DNA from: Halomarina rubra
Lineage (GTDB): Archaea > Halobacteriota > Halobacteria > Halobacteriales > Haloarculaceae
Assembly: GCF_023699475.1 (NCBI RefSeq)
Contig: NZ_JALXFV010000006.1
Location: 1-64,000, forward strand
Direction of reading: 5' to 3'
Length of the DNA stretch: 64,000 nt
Shown here: in pieces, positions 35,134 through 44,774 of the stretch
How the letters are laid out: each line of letters opens with the position of its first letter
How positions within the stretch are numbered: the stretch's first letter is position 1
Program-made: the position numbers and the translations under genes
Notes under the pieces: generated by a model
Database searches by the model: none
What the model was told of the DNA's origin: nothing
The model's input: only the letters and a program-made list of their open reading frames with translations

Positions 35134-35700
35134 ATGACTGAGTTGGGAGTGCGGCTGTTCGATGACCGCGACCGTGAGGCAGTGTGGGTACTTCACGAGT
35201 GGGCGATGCGCCACACGGACACCAACCCTGATGATATCCCCGGGACGGAGGATCTCGACGATATTAGCGAATCGTACATTGATGCAGGCGGAGCGTTCCT
35301 TGTCGGCGTGCTCGAAGGACTGCCGGCTGACGTGACGCCAGACAATTCTGTGGTGGATGACCGCTTACCGCCTGCGACCTTCGACGGGACGCTCGTTGCG
35401 ATGGGCGGAATCGTACCGAATGCGGCCGGCCACGACGATGAGCGAACCGTGGATGATGCCGCAGAGCTCCATCGAATGCGCGTTGCACCAACCCACCAAC
35501 GTCGGGGCTATGGCCGAGTGCTGTTAGAAGCGCTTGAGGACGCTGCCCATGAGCACGGATTCGACGTCCTGCTCGCGACGACTGCCCGGACGCAACCTGC
35601 GGCGGTCGAGTTCTATCCTTCGGCAGGCTACGAGATGGTCGGCTCATCGACAGAGGCAGGCTACGAACTGGTCCACTTCGAGAAGCGCTTGGACACGTAA
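35134..35700 (+). CDS. GNAT-family N-acetyltransferase
   Basis: The 188-residue protein has the GNAT fold. The acetyl-CoA loop is RVAPTHQRRGYGRVLLEALE (~116-135; Q-x-x-G-x-G/A variant RRGYG), and the C-terminal motif is AVEFYPSAGYEMVG (~160). It acetylates an amine on an unknown small molecule or protein. ATG 35134 is preferred over TTG 35119. It is a single gene between the SWIM gene and a trpB remnant. Confidence 0.85.
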   Translation: MTELGVRLFDDRDREAVWVLHEWAMRHTDTNPDDIPGTEDLDDISESYIDAGGAFLVGVLEGLPADVTPDNSVVDDRLPPATFDGTLVAMGGIVPNAAGHDDERTVDDAAELHRMRVAPTHQRRGYGRVLLEALEDAAHEHGFDVLLATTARTQPAAVEFYPSAGYEMVGSSTEAGYELVHFEKRLDT

Positions 35701-35761
35701 GTAGGAATTAGCCCTATTGAAACGAGCTACGATGAGTCGCTCTGGCCCATCGACGAGTGGG

Positions 35762-36082
35762 TCAGCCCAAGTCGAACTGTTCGGCTGCTGTTTGCATGTC
35801 CCTGTCCCCGCGCCCACAGAGGTTGACCAACAGCGTGTCGTGGCGGTCTTCCTCGGCGAGTTTGATAGCGAGTGCGATGGCGCGAGCCGGCTCAAGCGCT
35901 GGGATGATTCCTTCTGTCTCGCTCAACTCACGGAACGCGGCCAGGGCCTCGTCGTCAGTGATAGCGTGATACTCTGCTCGGCCCATCTCCTGCAGGGCTG
36001 CGTGCTCTGGGCCAACACCGGGATAATCGAGTCCTGCCGAGATGGAGTGGTTCTCCGTATCGTCGTCGATGACGCGTGTTTT
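35762..36082 (-). pseudogene. trpB: 3' fragment of tryptophan synthase beta chain
   Basis: The minus strand encodes [44 protein letters not shown]-like sequence (here EPARAIALA) and [15 protein letters not shown], then a natural stop. This is the C-terminal ~100 residues of TrpB, with the substrate-region [11 protein letters not shown] intact. The pyridoxal-phosphate lysine and the first ~300 residues are absent. The break coincides within a few bases with the left edge of OB-fold copy 3, so one recombination event joined them. Confidence 0.85.
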
Positions 36083-36354
36083 GGACGGTGGGACGCAGCG
36101 GGGTCGATATCGAAGGTCGTATCTCGACGTTGTGGACGCCCTCACACCACTCGATTGCGGATGTTGACCTTCTGGAAGATGACTCTGGAACGGTCAAGTT
36201 CACTAGTTGGGCTCGGAGTACCCAGCCGTGGTTAGCAGCGGGTGATGTGGTCCAGCTCGGAACGTCGCGTGGAACTACTACAGTGAGCACGTCTCAATTG
36301 CGTTGACGGGTTGGTCAGCGGTGGTGTTCCCCGCGGCTCTCAGAGCCCGAGATA
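36083..36354 (+). pseudogene. truncated, frameshifted copy of the OB-fold gene 3' end (copy 3)
   Basis: It starts at GGACGGTGGGACGCAG, almost exactly where copy 2 starts. It encodes [28 protein letters not shown] and DVVQL. One base is missing near 36258 (CAGCTCGGAAC against CGGCTGCGGAAC in the parent). The end (NVAWNYYSEHVSIALTGW) is therefore in another frame. It is the most diverged copy and presumably the oldest. Confidence 0.82.
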
Positions 36355-36779
36355 AATTCGCTGGGGGGAGGGGTTTCTATCCGCTGTGGCCCCCAACCTA
36401 CGACCCCGCCTCTCCACCCACCGCTCCCGGGGCAAAACCACGGTTCCCCTGCCTCTGATGCTGGTTGGATTCCTCGCTCAGGATGGTTCCTGTGCACGAT
36501 CGTTCATCTGGTCAGCGCTCGAACTTCTTGCAAGAGCAAAGAATCGTCGTCGGCCGACAGAGGTGAGTCAGAAATCGTTTGCGTAGCCCTTTCTGATTTG
36601 GACCTTCCCGAGGCGAAGATCAGCGAACGAGACATCTGAACATGTGGCCATCGTCAACGGCTGGTTAAAGACGAGTCGCGTCGAGAGGTCGCTGCGTGTT
36701 CAGCGTCCGCGAGTTGATTTCCAAGTGCAGCGACCGCCTCGTTTGGATGCTGTTGCATCGTGTCGATGGTGCCTACAAG
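36355..36779. other. non-coding stretch with decayed hairpin repeat (copy 4)
   Basis: CCCCGCCTCTCCACCCACCG..CTCCCGGGGCAAAACCACGG at 36400-36443 matches the 3'-flank repeat but its stem is broken. The rest has no supported gene, although the minus strand from 36779 to ~36660 continues the frame of the next feature after a stop. Confidence 0.5.
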
Positions 36780-36950
36780 TCACTCTTCGGTCATGAGACG
36801 ACTGAATGCCGTTTCGAGCAGGTCATCAATTCGAAGGCCACACCCTCTCAGATGGAACAACCGCTCGACGACTTTGATGTCGCCATCGGTCTGCTCGATA
36901 TTACCGAAGAGTGCGATGAGCAAATACGAATCAATCGCTAGTCCCTTCAT
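36780..36950 (-). pseudogene. short hypothetical protein, interrupted by a stop
   Basis: A 56-residue frame begins MKGLAIDSYLLIALFGNIEQ and ends at TGA 36780. Directly after that stop the same frame continues with LVGTIDTMQQHPNEAVAALG and ends ~40 codons later. Together the two parts look like one ~97-residue helical protein split by a nonsense codon. No family is recognised. It marks the last GC-balanced sequence before the AT-rich block. Confidence 0.4.
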
Positions 36951-37077
36951 TCTGAATAAAATTTGGGTTAATAAGCTACAATATTTGAGTAAAATACATC
37001 GGCCGTTTTGGGGATATTCCGATATACTATTACCCAGGGGCGACATGACGCAACTATACATACTCTCAGTACGCTAA

Positions 37078-38808
37078 ATGGCATCTAAAAAGAAACTCAT
37101 CCTAACTTTATCGCTCTTAGGCTTCTCTGCATTGTTGTTAATCCAGGTTTTGAATCCCTATACAAAGTATGAGTTCTCACTTCTTTCAGCTCTACCAGTT
37201 TATCATTGGATTGGCGTGATTATTTTATTTTCTATTGGTCTATATCTAATACTACAAAGCCACAAAAAAAATTGGGCCACTTGGGACACTGGATTATTGG
37301 TTGTGTTCATGTCACACTTCGTGTTACTGGTTATCCCACTTTCGAGGGGATACTTCATGTATGGGAGTGGAGACCCTGTGACGCAAAGGGCTTTTGTTGA
37401 GTATATTCTTGCAACTGGTAAAGTTCCAGAATATCGTCACCCATTGATTCACTCGCTAGGTGCGAGCGTGTCTCTAATATCGAAGATTTCTCCTAGAACC
37501 ATCGTGACGATTATCCCGATGATTACGTCGCTTTTCTGCATAATTTGTAATTTCCTTGTCATCAGGTCGCTGGTGGATTCCCGAAGGGCGCTCTTGATTG
37601 CATTATGTTTCAGTATCTTTGTGGCGACTCCCCGATTCACCCCATTTCACGTAGGGACTATGCTACTGCCACTTGTCACACTTTTGTATATACAGTTCAG
37701 GCGCCACGAACAAATTTCGTACTTTTGCGCTCTATCCTTAGTATTGCTTGCGATGATTCCTCTTCACGCAATTGTCTCACTATTTAGCTTAATTGCAATC
37801 TGCGGATATGAGCTCTCAAACGAGATCACAAACAAAGTTTCACAAGAATCAGACTCCCTACCTTTTTCAGTTGTCCCTCCCCTTATTCTATGTTCTGTAT
37901 TCACCATATGGTATATTCTACAAGGATTCTTGCTTGAACCGATTAATCGAGTCTTGATATCATACTTTGGGCCAGTCAGAGAGACCACGCAATCGGAACG
38001 ATACGTGAGTATTGTATCGAAAGCAGGAGATCACTTGGCCGAAATTATTGAGGTCGGGTTTTACAGATATGGTGGGTTTAGTATTCTCCTGGCTATGTTT
38101 CTTTTTTGTGGTCTAGTATTTGTATGGGGTGCTTCACGAAACAGATGGAAAGAATGGTTTGCAAGTGCGTTTAGTTTCGTGACTGTCGGTCTATTCGTTA
38201 CCATCATGTTTGCATCCATTTTCACATTCACGATAGTTGGGTTTAAGAGATTGTTTTTGCCAATAACGATATTCTCCCCGATTTTAATTGGGACGACTTC
38301 TGATTTTGTAATGAGTAAGAGCGCTCAACTACCTAGACGTATATACAGTGTGGTTTTGATTGTAGTACTTGTTCTACTGGTGACACACCATACAATCGCA
38401 TTCTATCCCGCCATTGAAGAAAAGCGAACACATAGACAGCTCACCGAAGCAAATTATGAAGGTGGTACATGGTTTATAGAACATTCAAACATTAAGATTG
38501 AAACGCACACTTTTCAGGCAGGGCTATTTCGAATTGCTGACCTCAGCGAAGCTAAGAAGGGGAAACTCACCGATTCGCGCTATCGATGGACTCCTACGGT
38601 CAAATCTGGGTTTGCATATGGTCCCCGATTCTCAGATCGGGTCTATGTTGTCGCCACAACAACTGGTATTGAGTACTACCCGCGCGCTTTCCCTCAATTC
38701 CCGGACAATTGGCGCTATACTCCTGAAAATTTCGAGAACTTCTACCGCGCACAGGATGCAATCTATAGTTCAGGCAGTTTTCACGTTTCTATATCCAATA
38801 GCTCCTGA
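37078..38808 (+). CDS. multi-TM membrane protein of the glycan locus (GT-C- or polymerase-like)
   Basis: The 576-residue protein has about 13 hydrophobic helices over residues ~5-450 and a C-terminal soluble part of ~120 residues. A GDPVTQRAFVEYILATGK segment in the first outside loop, followed by HPLIHSLGASV, is the kind of acidic loop found in GT-C glycosyltransferases or polysaccharide polymerases that use lipid-linked sugars. Composition is AT-rich, unlike most of the window. ATG 37078 is directly preceded by an AT-rich promoter region. It is the first gene of the glycan cluster. I cannot tell polymerase from transferase. Confidence 0.65.
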   Translation: MASKKKLILTLSLLGFSALLLIQVLNPYTKYEFSLLSALPVYHWIGVIILFSIGLYLILQSHKKNWATWDTGLLVVFMSHFVLLVIPLSRGYFMYGSGDPVTQRAFVEYILATGKVPEYRHPLIHSLGASVSLISKISPRTIVTIIPMITSLFCIICNFLVIRSLVDSRRALLIALCFSIFVATPRFTPFHVGTMLLPLVTLLYIQFRRHEQISYFCALSLVLLAMIPLHAIVSLFSLIAICGYELSNEITNKVSQESDSLPFSVVPPLILCSVFTIWYILQGFLLEPINRVLISYFGPVRETTQSERYVSIVSKAGDHLAEIIEVGFYRYGGFSILLAMFLFCGLVFVWGASRNRWKEWFASAFSFVTVGLFVTIMFASIFTFTIVGFKRLFLPITIFSPILIGTTSDFVMSKSAQLPRRIYSVVLIVVLVLLVTHHTIAFYPAIEEKRTHRQLTEANYEGGTWFIEHSNIKIETHTFQAGLFRIADLSEAKKGKLTDSRYRWTPTVKSGFAYGPRFSDRVYVVATTTGIEYYPRAFPQFPDNWRYTPENFENFYRAQDAIYSSGSFHVSISNSS

Positions 38809-38940
38809 CAAACTACTATCCAATCGTGGGTTTTGGATAGTTGACTTGTGAATACATCAGTATTCACAGAGATTAGATCGAATTCTATCTTATAGACAAT
38901 AATTATCCTGTGGGAGCTGACGCGGATATCCCCGGAGGTT

Positions 38941-40494
38941 ATGAAGTCTGTTGCAGCAACAAGATACCATTACGTTCTTTTGGCTAGACTACTATGCCTA
39001 CAATCTGTGGACTCTGCAAAGCGAAATTTTGTACTAATATTTTCTTCCAAATTTGTTGGGCTCCTTATGTCAATCATTGCCACTCCGGTTATTGTCCGTA
39101 TCCTTGGTCCGAGACAGTATGGCCAGTATGCCGTCGTCCTTTCTATGGTGGTGGTCACTATGATTGTGACGAATATGGGGATGTTTGACGGGATTAGAAA
39201 GCATATTGGTGAAAAAGCAAATAGTGCTGGGGAAGTATCAAAGATATTTGGACTTTATACTCGTGTGTCCATTTTTCTAATGCTGATTGTTGCGTCTTTG
39301 CTTCTGGTGGGCACGTACTTTGGGATTGTCAGACGGATATTTGGACAGGAATTTGAACTTTACTTTTATATATCATCTATTATGATTTGTGGCAGACAAC
39401 TATTCCGGCTTGCCAGAGGTGCATTGATCGGCTTAGACCTGACGCAATATTCCGAATCAATTCAAGTTTTTAGGCAAGTTATCTTCCCTATCCTTGCGAT
39501 TGCATTAACAATCTATTTTGAAGGAGTTGTTGGTGTATTGGTCGCCGATATATTGGCGTATGGCTTATCATCACTATTAGGGTTATTCATTGTGGCAAGA
39601 ACAATTCCCTCCCTCAGGACGATTTCGACCCCCGCTTCAACCAATTTGTCCCGAAGAAAGATAATCAAGTTCAATACATCGACGGTGGTCCTTGTATCAC
39701 TTGTCGTATCACTATACCATGCGGATATCCTCTTACTACAATTCTTTAATTACAATAAAAGTATTGGATATTATAAGTCTGCCCTCGTAATTGCTGAATT
39801 TCTTTGGTTCGTCCCCGTAGCTATCCAAACTTCTATTCTTCATTCAATTTCCAAATTGTGGGATGAAAACAAAACCAAAAAAATTACAGAGATTGCCTCA
39901 AGAATCACCCGGCACGTTGTGACATTCTCGTTGCTAATGGTAATCGGTATCGCTGTTCTCGCAGAACCATTAATAACGGTTTACTTCGGACAAGAATTTT
40001 CGGCGTCTATTCTCCCTTTATTGATATTACTTCCAGGAGCCTTTGGATATGCCGTAATCCGCCCAATTTACACAATCGGTCAATCAACTGGGAATATATC
40101 TCAATTGGTGGTCCTTACAGCAATCGCTGCCATCGTAAATGCAGTCTTGAATGTCTTATTGATTCCAAAATATGGGATCGTTGGAGCAGCATTAGCAACG
40201 AGTATTGGTTACGGTTCGATGCTAATTCTTCACATTTATGGCGCGATATGGATTGGGTTTAATCCTGTCGAGCAGATCTATCCTGGTAGGATTCTAATGA
40301 CTGCTGTTTGCTCAGCAACCCCTATATATATGCTCAGCTTGATTCTTCCAGGAATCATTTTCAAGTTGCTAATTGTTCCTCCAGTCGGTTTCCTGATTTA
40401 TTCTGGGGTCGCCGTTTTCTTCGGCTTATTGACGGATGAGGAGCTGAAGGCTGTAAAACGAAAGATACAGGACATGTTCAAAAGCTTCACGTAA
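38941..40494 (+). CDS. Wzx-like oligosaccharide flippase (MOP superfamily)
   Basis: The 517-residue protein has ~14 hydrophobic helices and the typical start of polysaccharide flippases (AKRNFVLIFSSKFVGLLMSI and VRILGPRQYGQYAVV). The late motif LNVLLIPKYGIVGAALATSIGYG is shown here only in part. These proteins move lipid-linked oligosaccharides across the membrane (AglR and Wzx type). It lies between the membrane enzyme and the glycosyltransferases, as expected. AT-rich codon use suggests acquisition by transfer. Confidence 0.85.
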   Translation: MKSVAATRYHYVLLARLLCLQSVDSAKRNFVLIFSSKFVGLLMSIIATPVIVRILGPRQYGQYAVVLSMVVVTMIVTNMGMFDGIRKHIGEKANSAGEVSKIFGLYTRVSIFLMLIVASLLLVGTYFGIVRRIFGQEFELYFYISSIMICGRQLFRLARGALIGLDLTQYSESIQVFRQVIFPILAIALTIYFEGVVGVLVADILAYGLSSLLGLFIVARTIPSLRTISTPASTNLSRRKIIKFNTSTVVLVSLVVSLYHADILLLQFFNYNKSIGYYKSALVIAEFLWFVPVAIQTSILHSISKLWDENKTKKITEIASRITRHVVTFSLLMVIGIAVLAEPLITVYFGQEFSASILPLLILLPGAFGYAVIRPIYTIGQSTGNISQLVVLTAIAAIVNAVLNVLLIPKYGIVGAALATSIGYGSMLILHIYGAIWIGFNPVEQIYPGRILMTAVCSATPIYMLSLILPGIIFKLLIVPPVGFLIYSGVAVFFGLLTDEELKAVKRKIQDMFKSFT

Positions 40495-40687
40495 GGCACT
40501 CTGTTTTAGTCACCGTGTCGACTTTCCACGCTCCACGAAAATAGTTGCACTAAATATGTGAAATTAGCCTTGGACCGAGTGCTCATACCACTGGAAAACT
40601 GAACCGCCCATTCTCGATGGTAGGAAGCGAGAGTTTTCCCTTAGCGATACCGACAACAATAATGTTCCTTTACTTCTCTAGCGGTTG

Positions 40688-41992
40688 ATGGCTAATTCAG
40701 AGGTGCTGATTGTGGCGTTTCATGCTCCACCCGAAAACACATCTTCAGCCCGCCGTATCCGCTGTCTTATCAATAATCTACCAAACCAGGGTTGGTCCCC
40801 AACTGTGCTCACAACTGAAACTGAAACCCTCCCTAGTGAACACTATGCAGAGTATGTTGTGCAGACCCCGTATCTTGGGGACATACACGAGATAATTCGT
40901 CAGCGATTACCGTTTTTAAGTGATGAGTATACACCAGACGAAAGTCCGCATGCTACAATGCCTGAAGACAGTACTAACTCAATCGGCACACGACTTCAGA
41001 AAAAGGCCATCCATTCGGCTAAATCGCTGGTGCTTGATTCGCTTGCGTATCCCGATTCAAAGCGTCTTTGGAGAAAGAAAGCCGTTCACTACGGGAGAGA
41101 ATTGCTTGATAGTGGCGAATTTGACTTGATTTTAAGTACCTCTCCACCGGCAACTAGTCATTTAATCGGAAGACAGCTCGCTAACGAATTCGAAATTCCT
41201 TGGGTTGCTGACTTTCAGGATCTGTGGACACAATACCACTATAACACAAGTAATCCCATCCGAGAGTTCTTCGAATCAAGGCTCCAAAAGAGAGTTATCA
41301 GTGATGCAGATTACCTGACCGCTGCAACAGCACCATTCGCAGAGCAGCTTGAATCATTTCATGAAATACCTGCAATCCCTATTCACCTGGGTCTTGAGAA
41401 ATTGGAGACAAGTCCTCTTACAGACGACTTCACGATTACGTACTCAGGAGGTCTCTACAATGGGAAACGTGATCCAAGAAAAATACTCAAGTCTATCGAA
41501 ATTCTTGAGACCTCTAAAAGTGTGGACCCGGCTAATATAGTGGTTCAGTTCTTTGGTGTTCAAGCACCTTGGCTAAAATCCCTCGTGAACCGGTATAACC
41601 TCGATTCAACAGTTCGTCAGACCGAATGGCTTCCTAAACAAGAAATTTTGAAGAAGCAACGAGAAAGCCAAATCCTGCTTTCTATTCAGTGGGACCATCC
41701 TATGGAATGGATGGTCTGTCCTGGGAAGATATTTGAATACCTCGCTGCTCAACGCCCGATACTCGCATATGGTGGCCCGACCCACGGCGTCGTAGGATCT
41801 ATACTGAACGAAACAAAGGCTGGGCAAAAGTTCGACTCCCCTTCAAAAATTGCAGAATATCTTGAGAATAGATATCACGAATACGAATCGATGGGTGAGG
41901 TGTCATATCATGGTGAGACACAAGCAATTAATTCGTATCGGCACGACAAGATCACGAAAAAGTTTGTAAAGGTGTTCAATGAAGTGCAGTAA
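40688..41992 (+). CDS. GT4-family glycosyltransferase
   Basis: The 434-residue GT-B enzyme begins EVLIVAFHAPPENTSSARRI, a frequent start for GT4 enzymes of exopolysaccharide loci. The acceptor half runs to ~residue 210 (DLILSTSPPATSHLIG, VADFQDLWTQY). The donor half contains FTITYSGGLYNGKRDP and the CPGKIFEYLAAQRPIL motif (~340), which contacts the nucleotide sugar. ATG 40688 is preferred over TTG 40685. The gene is AT-rich and transcribed with the flippase. Donor and acceptor are unknown. Confidence 0.83.
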   Translation: MANSEVLIVAFHAPPENTSSARRIRCLINNLPNQGWSPTVLTTETETLPSEHYAEYVVQTPYLGDIHEIIRQRLPFLSDEYTPDESPHATMPEDSTNSIGTRLQKKAIHSAKSLVLDSLAYPDSKRLWRKKAVHYGRELLDSGEFDLILSTSPPATSHLIGRQLANEFEIPWVADFQDLWTQYHYNTSNPIREFFESRLQKRVISDADYLTAATAPFAEQLESFHEIPAIPIHLGLEKLETSPLTDDFTITYSGGLYNGKRDPRKILKSIEILETSKSVDPANIVVQFFGVQAPWLKSLVNRYNLDSTVRQTEWLPKQEILKKQRESQILLSIQWDHPMEWMVCPGKIFEYLAAQRPILAYGGPTHGVVGSILNETKAGQKFDSPSKIAEYLENRYHEYESMGEVSYHGETQAINSYRHDKITKKFVKVFNEVQ

Positions 41993-42058
41993 CTAGTAAT
42001 AGATAAATTTAGCATCCAATTGGATAGCATGTTAGTAGCGGATTTAACCTTGGCGATT

Positions 42059-43174
42059 TCAACTGATAATTTTTCGAATGGCCTGTACGAATTCATTGGA
42101 TATAGAATGAATTGAATTGTCCTCTGCCACTTTGTTTCTGGCCTGTTTTGATAGCCGATTCCTTAGCTCTACATCTTGTTCAATCTGACGGAGATATTGG
42201 TGAATATTGTCCAATCTGTTCTCTTTGACTAGCATACCACTCTCTCCATGCTCTATTTGTTCTACCATTCCGAACTTTTCCACTGAAATTATTGGGAGCC
42301 CAAAGTATTGTGCTTCAATTATCACATTCGGATATGCATCTCGATACGACACGTATACAAAAACATCTGACTTTGAATAATAGTGGGCTACGTCATCCAC
42401 ATTTCCTACAATGTTAATGCGGGACCTGACGTCTCCATCGAGATCGCCGACATCTCTCATGAGGTTGTCCACATACCTTCCACCACCAACCACAGTATAC
42501 GTTGCATCTTGGTTATCATGCAGATATTTCGATATTTCATTCAAGCCATCTCGAACCCCTCGATATTTCCCCTCGTAATCTAAGTTGGTAACTGTTAGAA
42601 TTTCTGATGAATACTCATCCTCATCTACACCACTATCACTGATTGATATGTGTTCTGAATTTTCATCAAGTGGGATATGAACTACCCCTACCTTAGAGGC
42701 GTCAAATTTTGTGTAATGTATAGCAGTAGGAATTAGTGATTTCGAAACGACAATTAGTCCTGTTGCCCTTCGCTCAGCGAGCCTTTCCAATAAAAATACA
42801 AATACAGTGGATAATGCTTGCTGGTACTCAAGATTGGATGCATGTGCTCTGAATCTCTCTTTTCTGGTTTCCCACCTATTTCCGGCAATTCGAACTATAA
42901 GGGGGGTATCTTGTACAACTGAGACGATCAGGCAAATGAATGTCACCAGTCCCCCGTTTATTGCAACGATGGCTCCCGGAGACTCACTACGAGTATACCT
43001 AAACAGGGATATCAATAAGCAGATGTAACCACGTAATCTCCCGACCTTATCATTGATTTTTATGTAGTTCGCTTGTCCATTTAGTCGATCGAGTGGCCCG
43101 GTCACTTCTCGAAAACGCCGAGATGTGACAACGACAAACGTCTGTTGCTGGTCATCTTCTGCTCCCATCTTCAT
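42059..43174 (-). CDS. GT4-family glycosyltransferase, opposite strand
   Basis: The 371-residue GT-B protein has the N-terminal half with TFVVVTSRRFREVTG and a membrane-facing hydrophobic segment. The C-terminal donor half has TVVGGGRYVDNLM and DVFVYVSYRDAYPNVIIEAQ, followed by FGLPIIS. The open frame reaches 43339, two bases from the divergent sulfatase start. The MKMGAEDDQ start at 43174 (or 43168) fits the fold and leaves room for a promoter. It is the only minus-strand gene in the glycan cluster. Confidence 0.75.
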   Translation of the reverse strand: MKMGAEDDQQQTFVVVTSRRFREVTGPLDRLNGQANYIKINDKVGRLRGYICLLISLFRYTRSESPGAIVAINGGLVTFICLIVSVVQDTPLIVRIAGNRWETRKERFRAHASNLEYQQALSTVFVFLLERLAERRATGLIVVSKSLIPTAIHYTKFDASKVGVVHIPLDENSEHISISDSGVDEDEYSSEILTVTNLDYEGKYRGVRDGLNEISKYLHDNQDATYTVVGGGRYVDNLMRDVGDLDGDVRSRINIVGNVDDVAHYYSKSDVFVYVSYRDAYPNVIIEAQYFGLPIISVEKFGMVEQIEHGESGMLVKENRLDNIHQYLRQIEQDVELRNRLSKQARNKVAEDNSIHSISNEFVQAIRKIIS

Positions 43175-43340
43175 GATATCTAGGGATTCATCAATCACTC
43201 TTACTAAATCTATGCGTTTGTGTATCTGAAAACGGACTTCAACTCTCTGTGTTTTTAAGGTAATTTGTCTGAGGAGGATGCACCTGACACCTTCGTCCCC
43301 AAACAGCACATCTAAGTTGCACTGCGCTATTTTTCCCATA

Positions 43341-44774
43341 ATGAATATACTTGTATACGTGATGGATGCACTTCGGGTAGACCACGTCTCCTCTTATGGG
43401 TATGAGAGAACTACTACCCCGCGGATTGATAAACTCGCACAAAACGGCATCCGCTACACGAGGTGTTTTAGTCCATCAACTTGGACAAAGCCAGTTGGTG
43501 CATCACTCCTAACTGGCGCATACCCACCTACACATGGCGTCCGATCTCGTGAAGATCTCTTCAACACAGATATCACTCGACTACCTGAGTTGCTATCTCA
43601 GGAAGGATACTCAACAGTTGGTGTCTCCACAATGGGGAACGTTTCAGCGAGCCTCGGCTACGACCGTGGATTTGATGAGTACTTCGACTTGTATAAAGAC
43701 CCAGACATAATAGAGCGTCGTGCGACATCCTCCGCGGCAAATGAAGAACTTGACCGTGAGGGTGTCAACCGAGTTGCGCTACCCCGTGCTGAAGATATTA
43801 ATCCACCACTGCTAAAATGGATTGACGAGAACAGTTCAGACGACTTCTTCGCATTCTGTTGGTCTATTGAGCCACATATCCCATACGATCCACCAAGGAG
43901 CCATCGCGAATTCGTCAACCCTGATTACGATGGGGAAGTAGACGGAAGCAGGGAATCGCTCCCCGATGTGTCGAACGACGAAGATATGCGTCAGTTGATT
44001 GGCCTCTATGACAGTGAAATCAAATATAATGATGAACAACTCGGGCTACTGCTTGATGGTCTCCGAGACCGTGATGTCTTGGATGACACCCTCGTTGTTG
44101 TGTTGGGTGATCATGGAGATGCGTTCAATGAGCACGGTCGTCTCACTCACGGGCATCTCGCATATGACGAGTTAGCACACGTTCCGCTCGTGATTAGACC
44201 ACCGAATGGTAACGAAAATAGCAATTCAGACGTTGAGGAGATGACTTCACTTGTTGATCTCTGTCCGACGATTCTCGAAGCAACTGATGTAGAGAATGTT
44301 CCGAAGTCCTCTCAAGGCAGGCCACTGCCTCCTTTTGGACCAACTGGGAGCTCTTCACCGGTGTTTTCGGAGACCCGCTCACGTGACATATATCCCTCAT
44401 TCTACGCTATCAGGACGGACGAGTGGAAATATATGGAGGTGGATGCACCAGAACGGAGTATTGATACACTGTTGGAGACTGCCCGGCAAGTGTATCAGCG
44501 TGGCCTGATTCCTGAAATCATCAGAAATCCGCTGTATTACCTCAATCGATACCGGCACAGCGAGAGCCGGTTTCTGTATAACGTTCGAACTGATCCAGAA
44601 GAGTCCAACAATTTAGTACAGACACGGTCTGAAAAGGTGGCAGAGCTACGGGAATCATTGTACGAATGGTTGAATCAGTCTGAGCAACTGTACGAATCTT
44701 TGGGTAATAGTGGAAGGACAGATATTGATGCAGAGACTGCCGAACAATTGCGTCAACTAGGATATGTCGACTGA
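43341..44774 (+). CDS. sulfatase/alkaline-phosphatase-superfamily enzyme
   Basis: The 477-residue protein starts with metal-site motif VMDALRVDHVSSYGY. It continues with FSPSTWTKPVGASLLTGAYP (~50-70), where the nucleophile Ser/Thr sits, and it has VVLGDHGDAFNEHGRLTHGH (~265), which supplies further metal ligands. In glycan loci such enzymes may remove or transfer sulfate or phospho-glycerol-type groups. No signal peptide is evident, so it may work inside or on the inner face. The stop overlaps the next gene start by 11 bases. Confidence 0.83.
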   Translation: MNILVYVMDALRVDHVSSYGYERTTTPRIDKLAQNGIRYTRCFSPSTWTKPVGASLLTGAYPPTHGVRSREDLFNTDITRLPELLSQEGYSTVGVSTMGNVSASLGYDRGFDEYFDLYKDPDIIERRATSSAANEELDREGVNRVALPRAEDINPPLLKWIDENSSDDFFAFCWSIEPHIPYDPPRSHREFVNPDYDGEVDGSRESLPDVSNDEDMRQLIGLYDSEIKYNDEQLGLLLDGLRDRDVLDDTLVVVLGDHGDAFNEHGRLTHGHLAYDELAHVPLVIRPPNGNENSNSDVEEMTSLVDLCPTILEATDVENVPKSSQGRPLPPFGPTGSSSPVFSETRSRDIYPSFYAIRTDEWKYMEVDAPERSIDTLLETARQVYQRGLIPEIIRNPLYYLNRYRHSESRFLYNVRTDPEESNNLVQTRSEKVAELRESLYEWLNQSEQLYESLGNSGRTDIDAETAEQLRQLGYVD

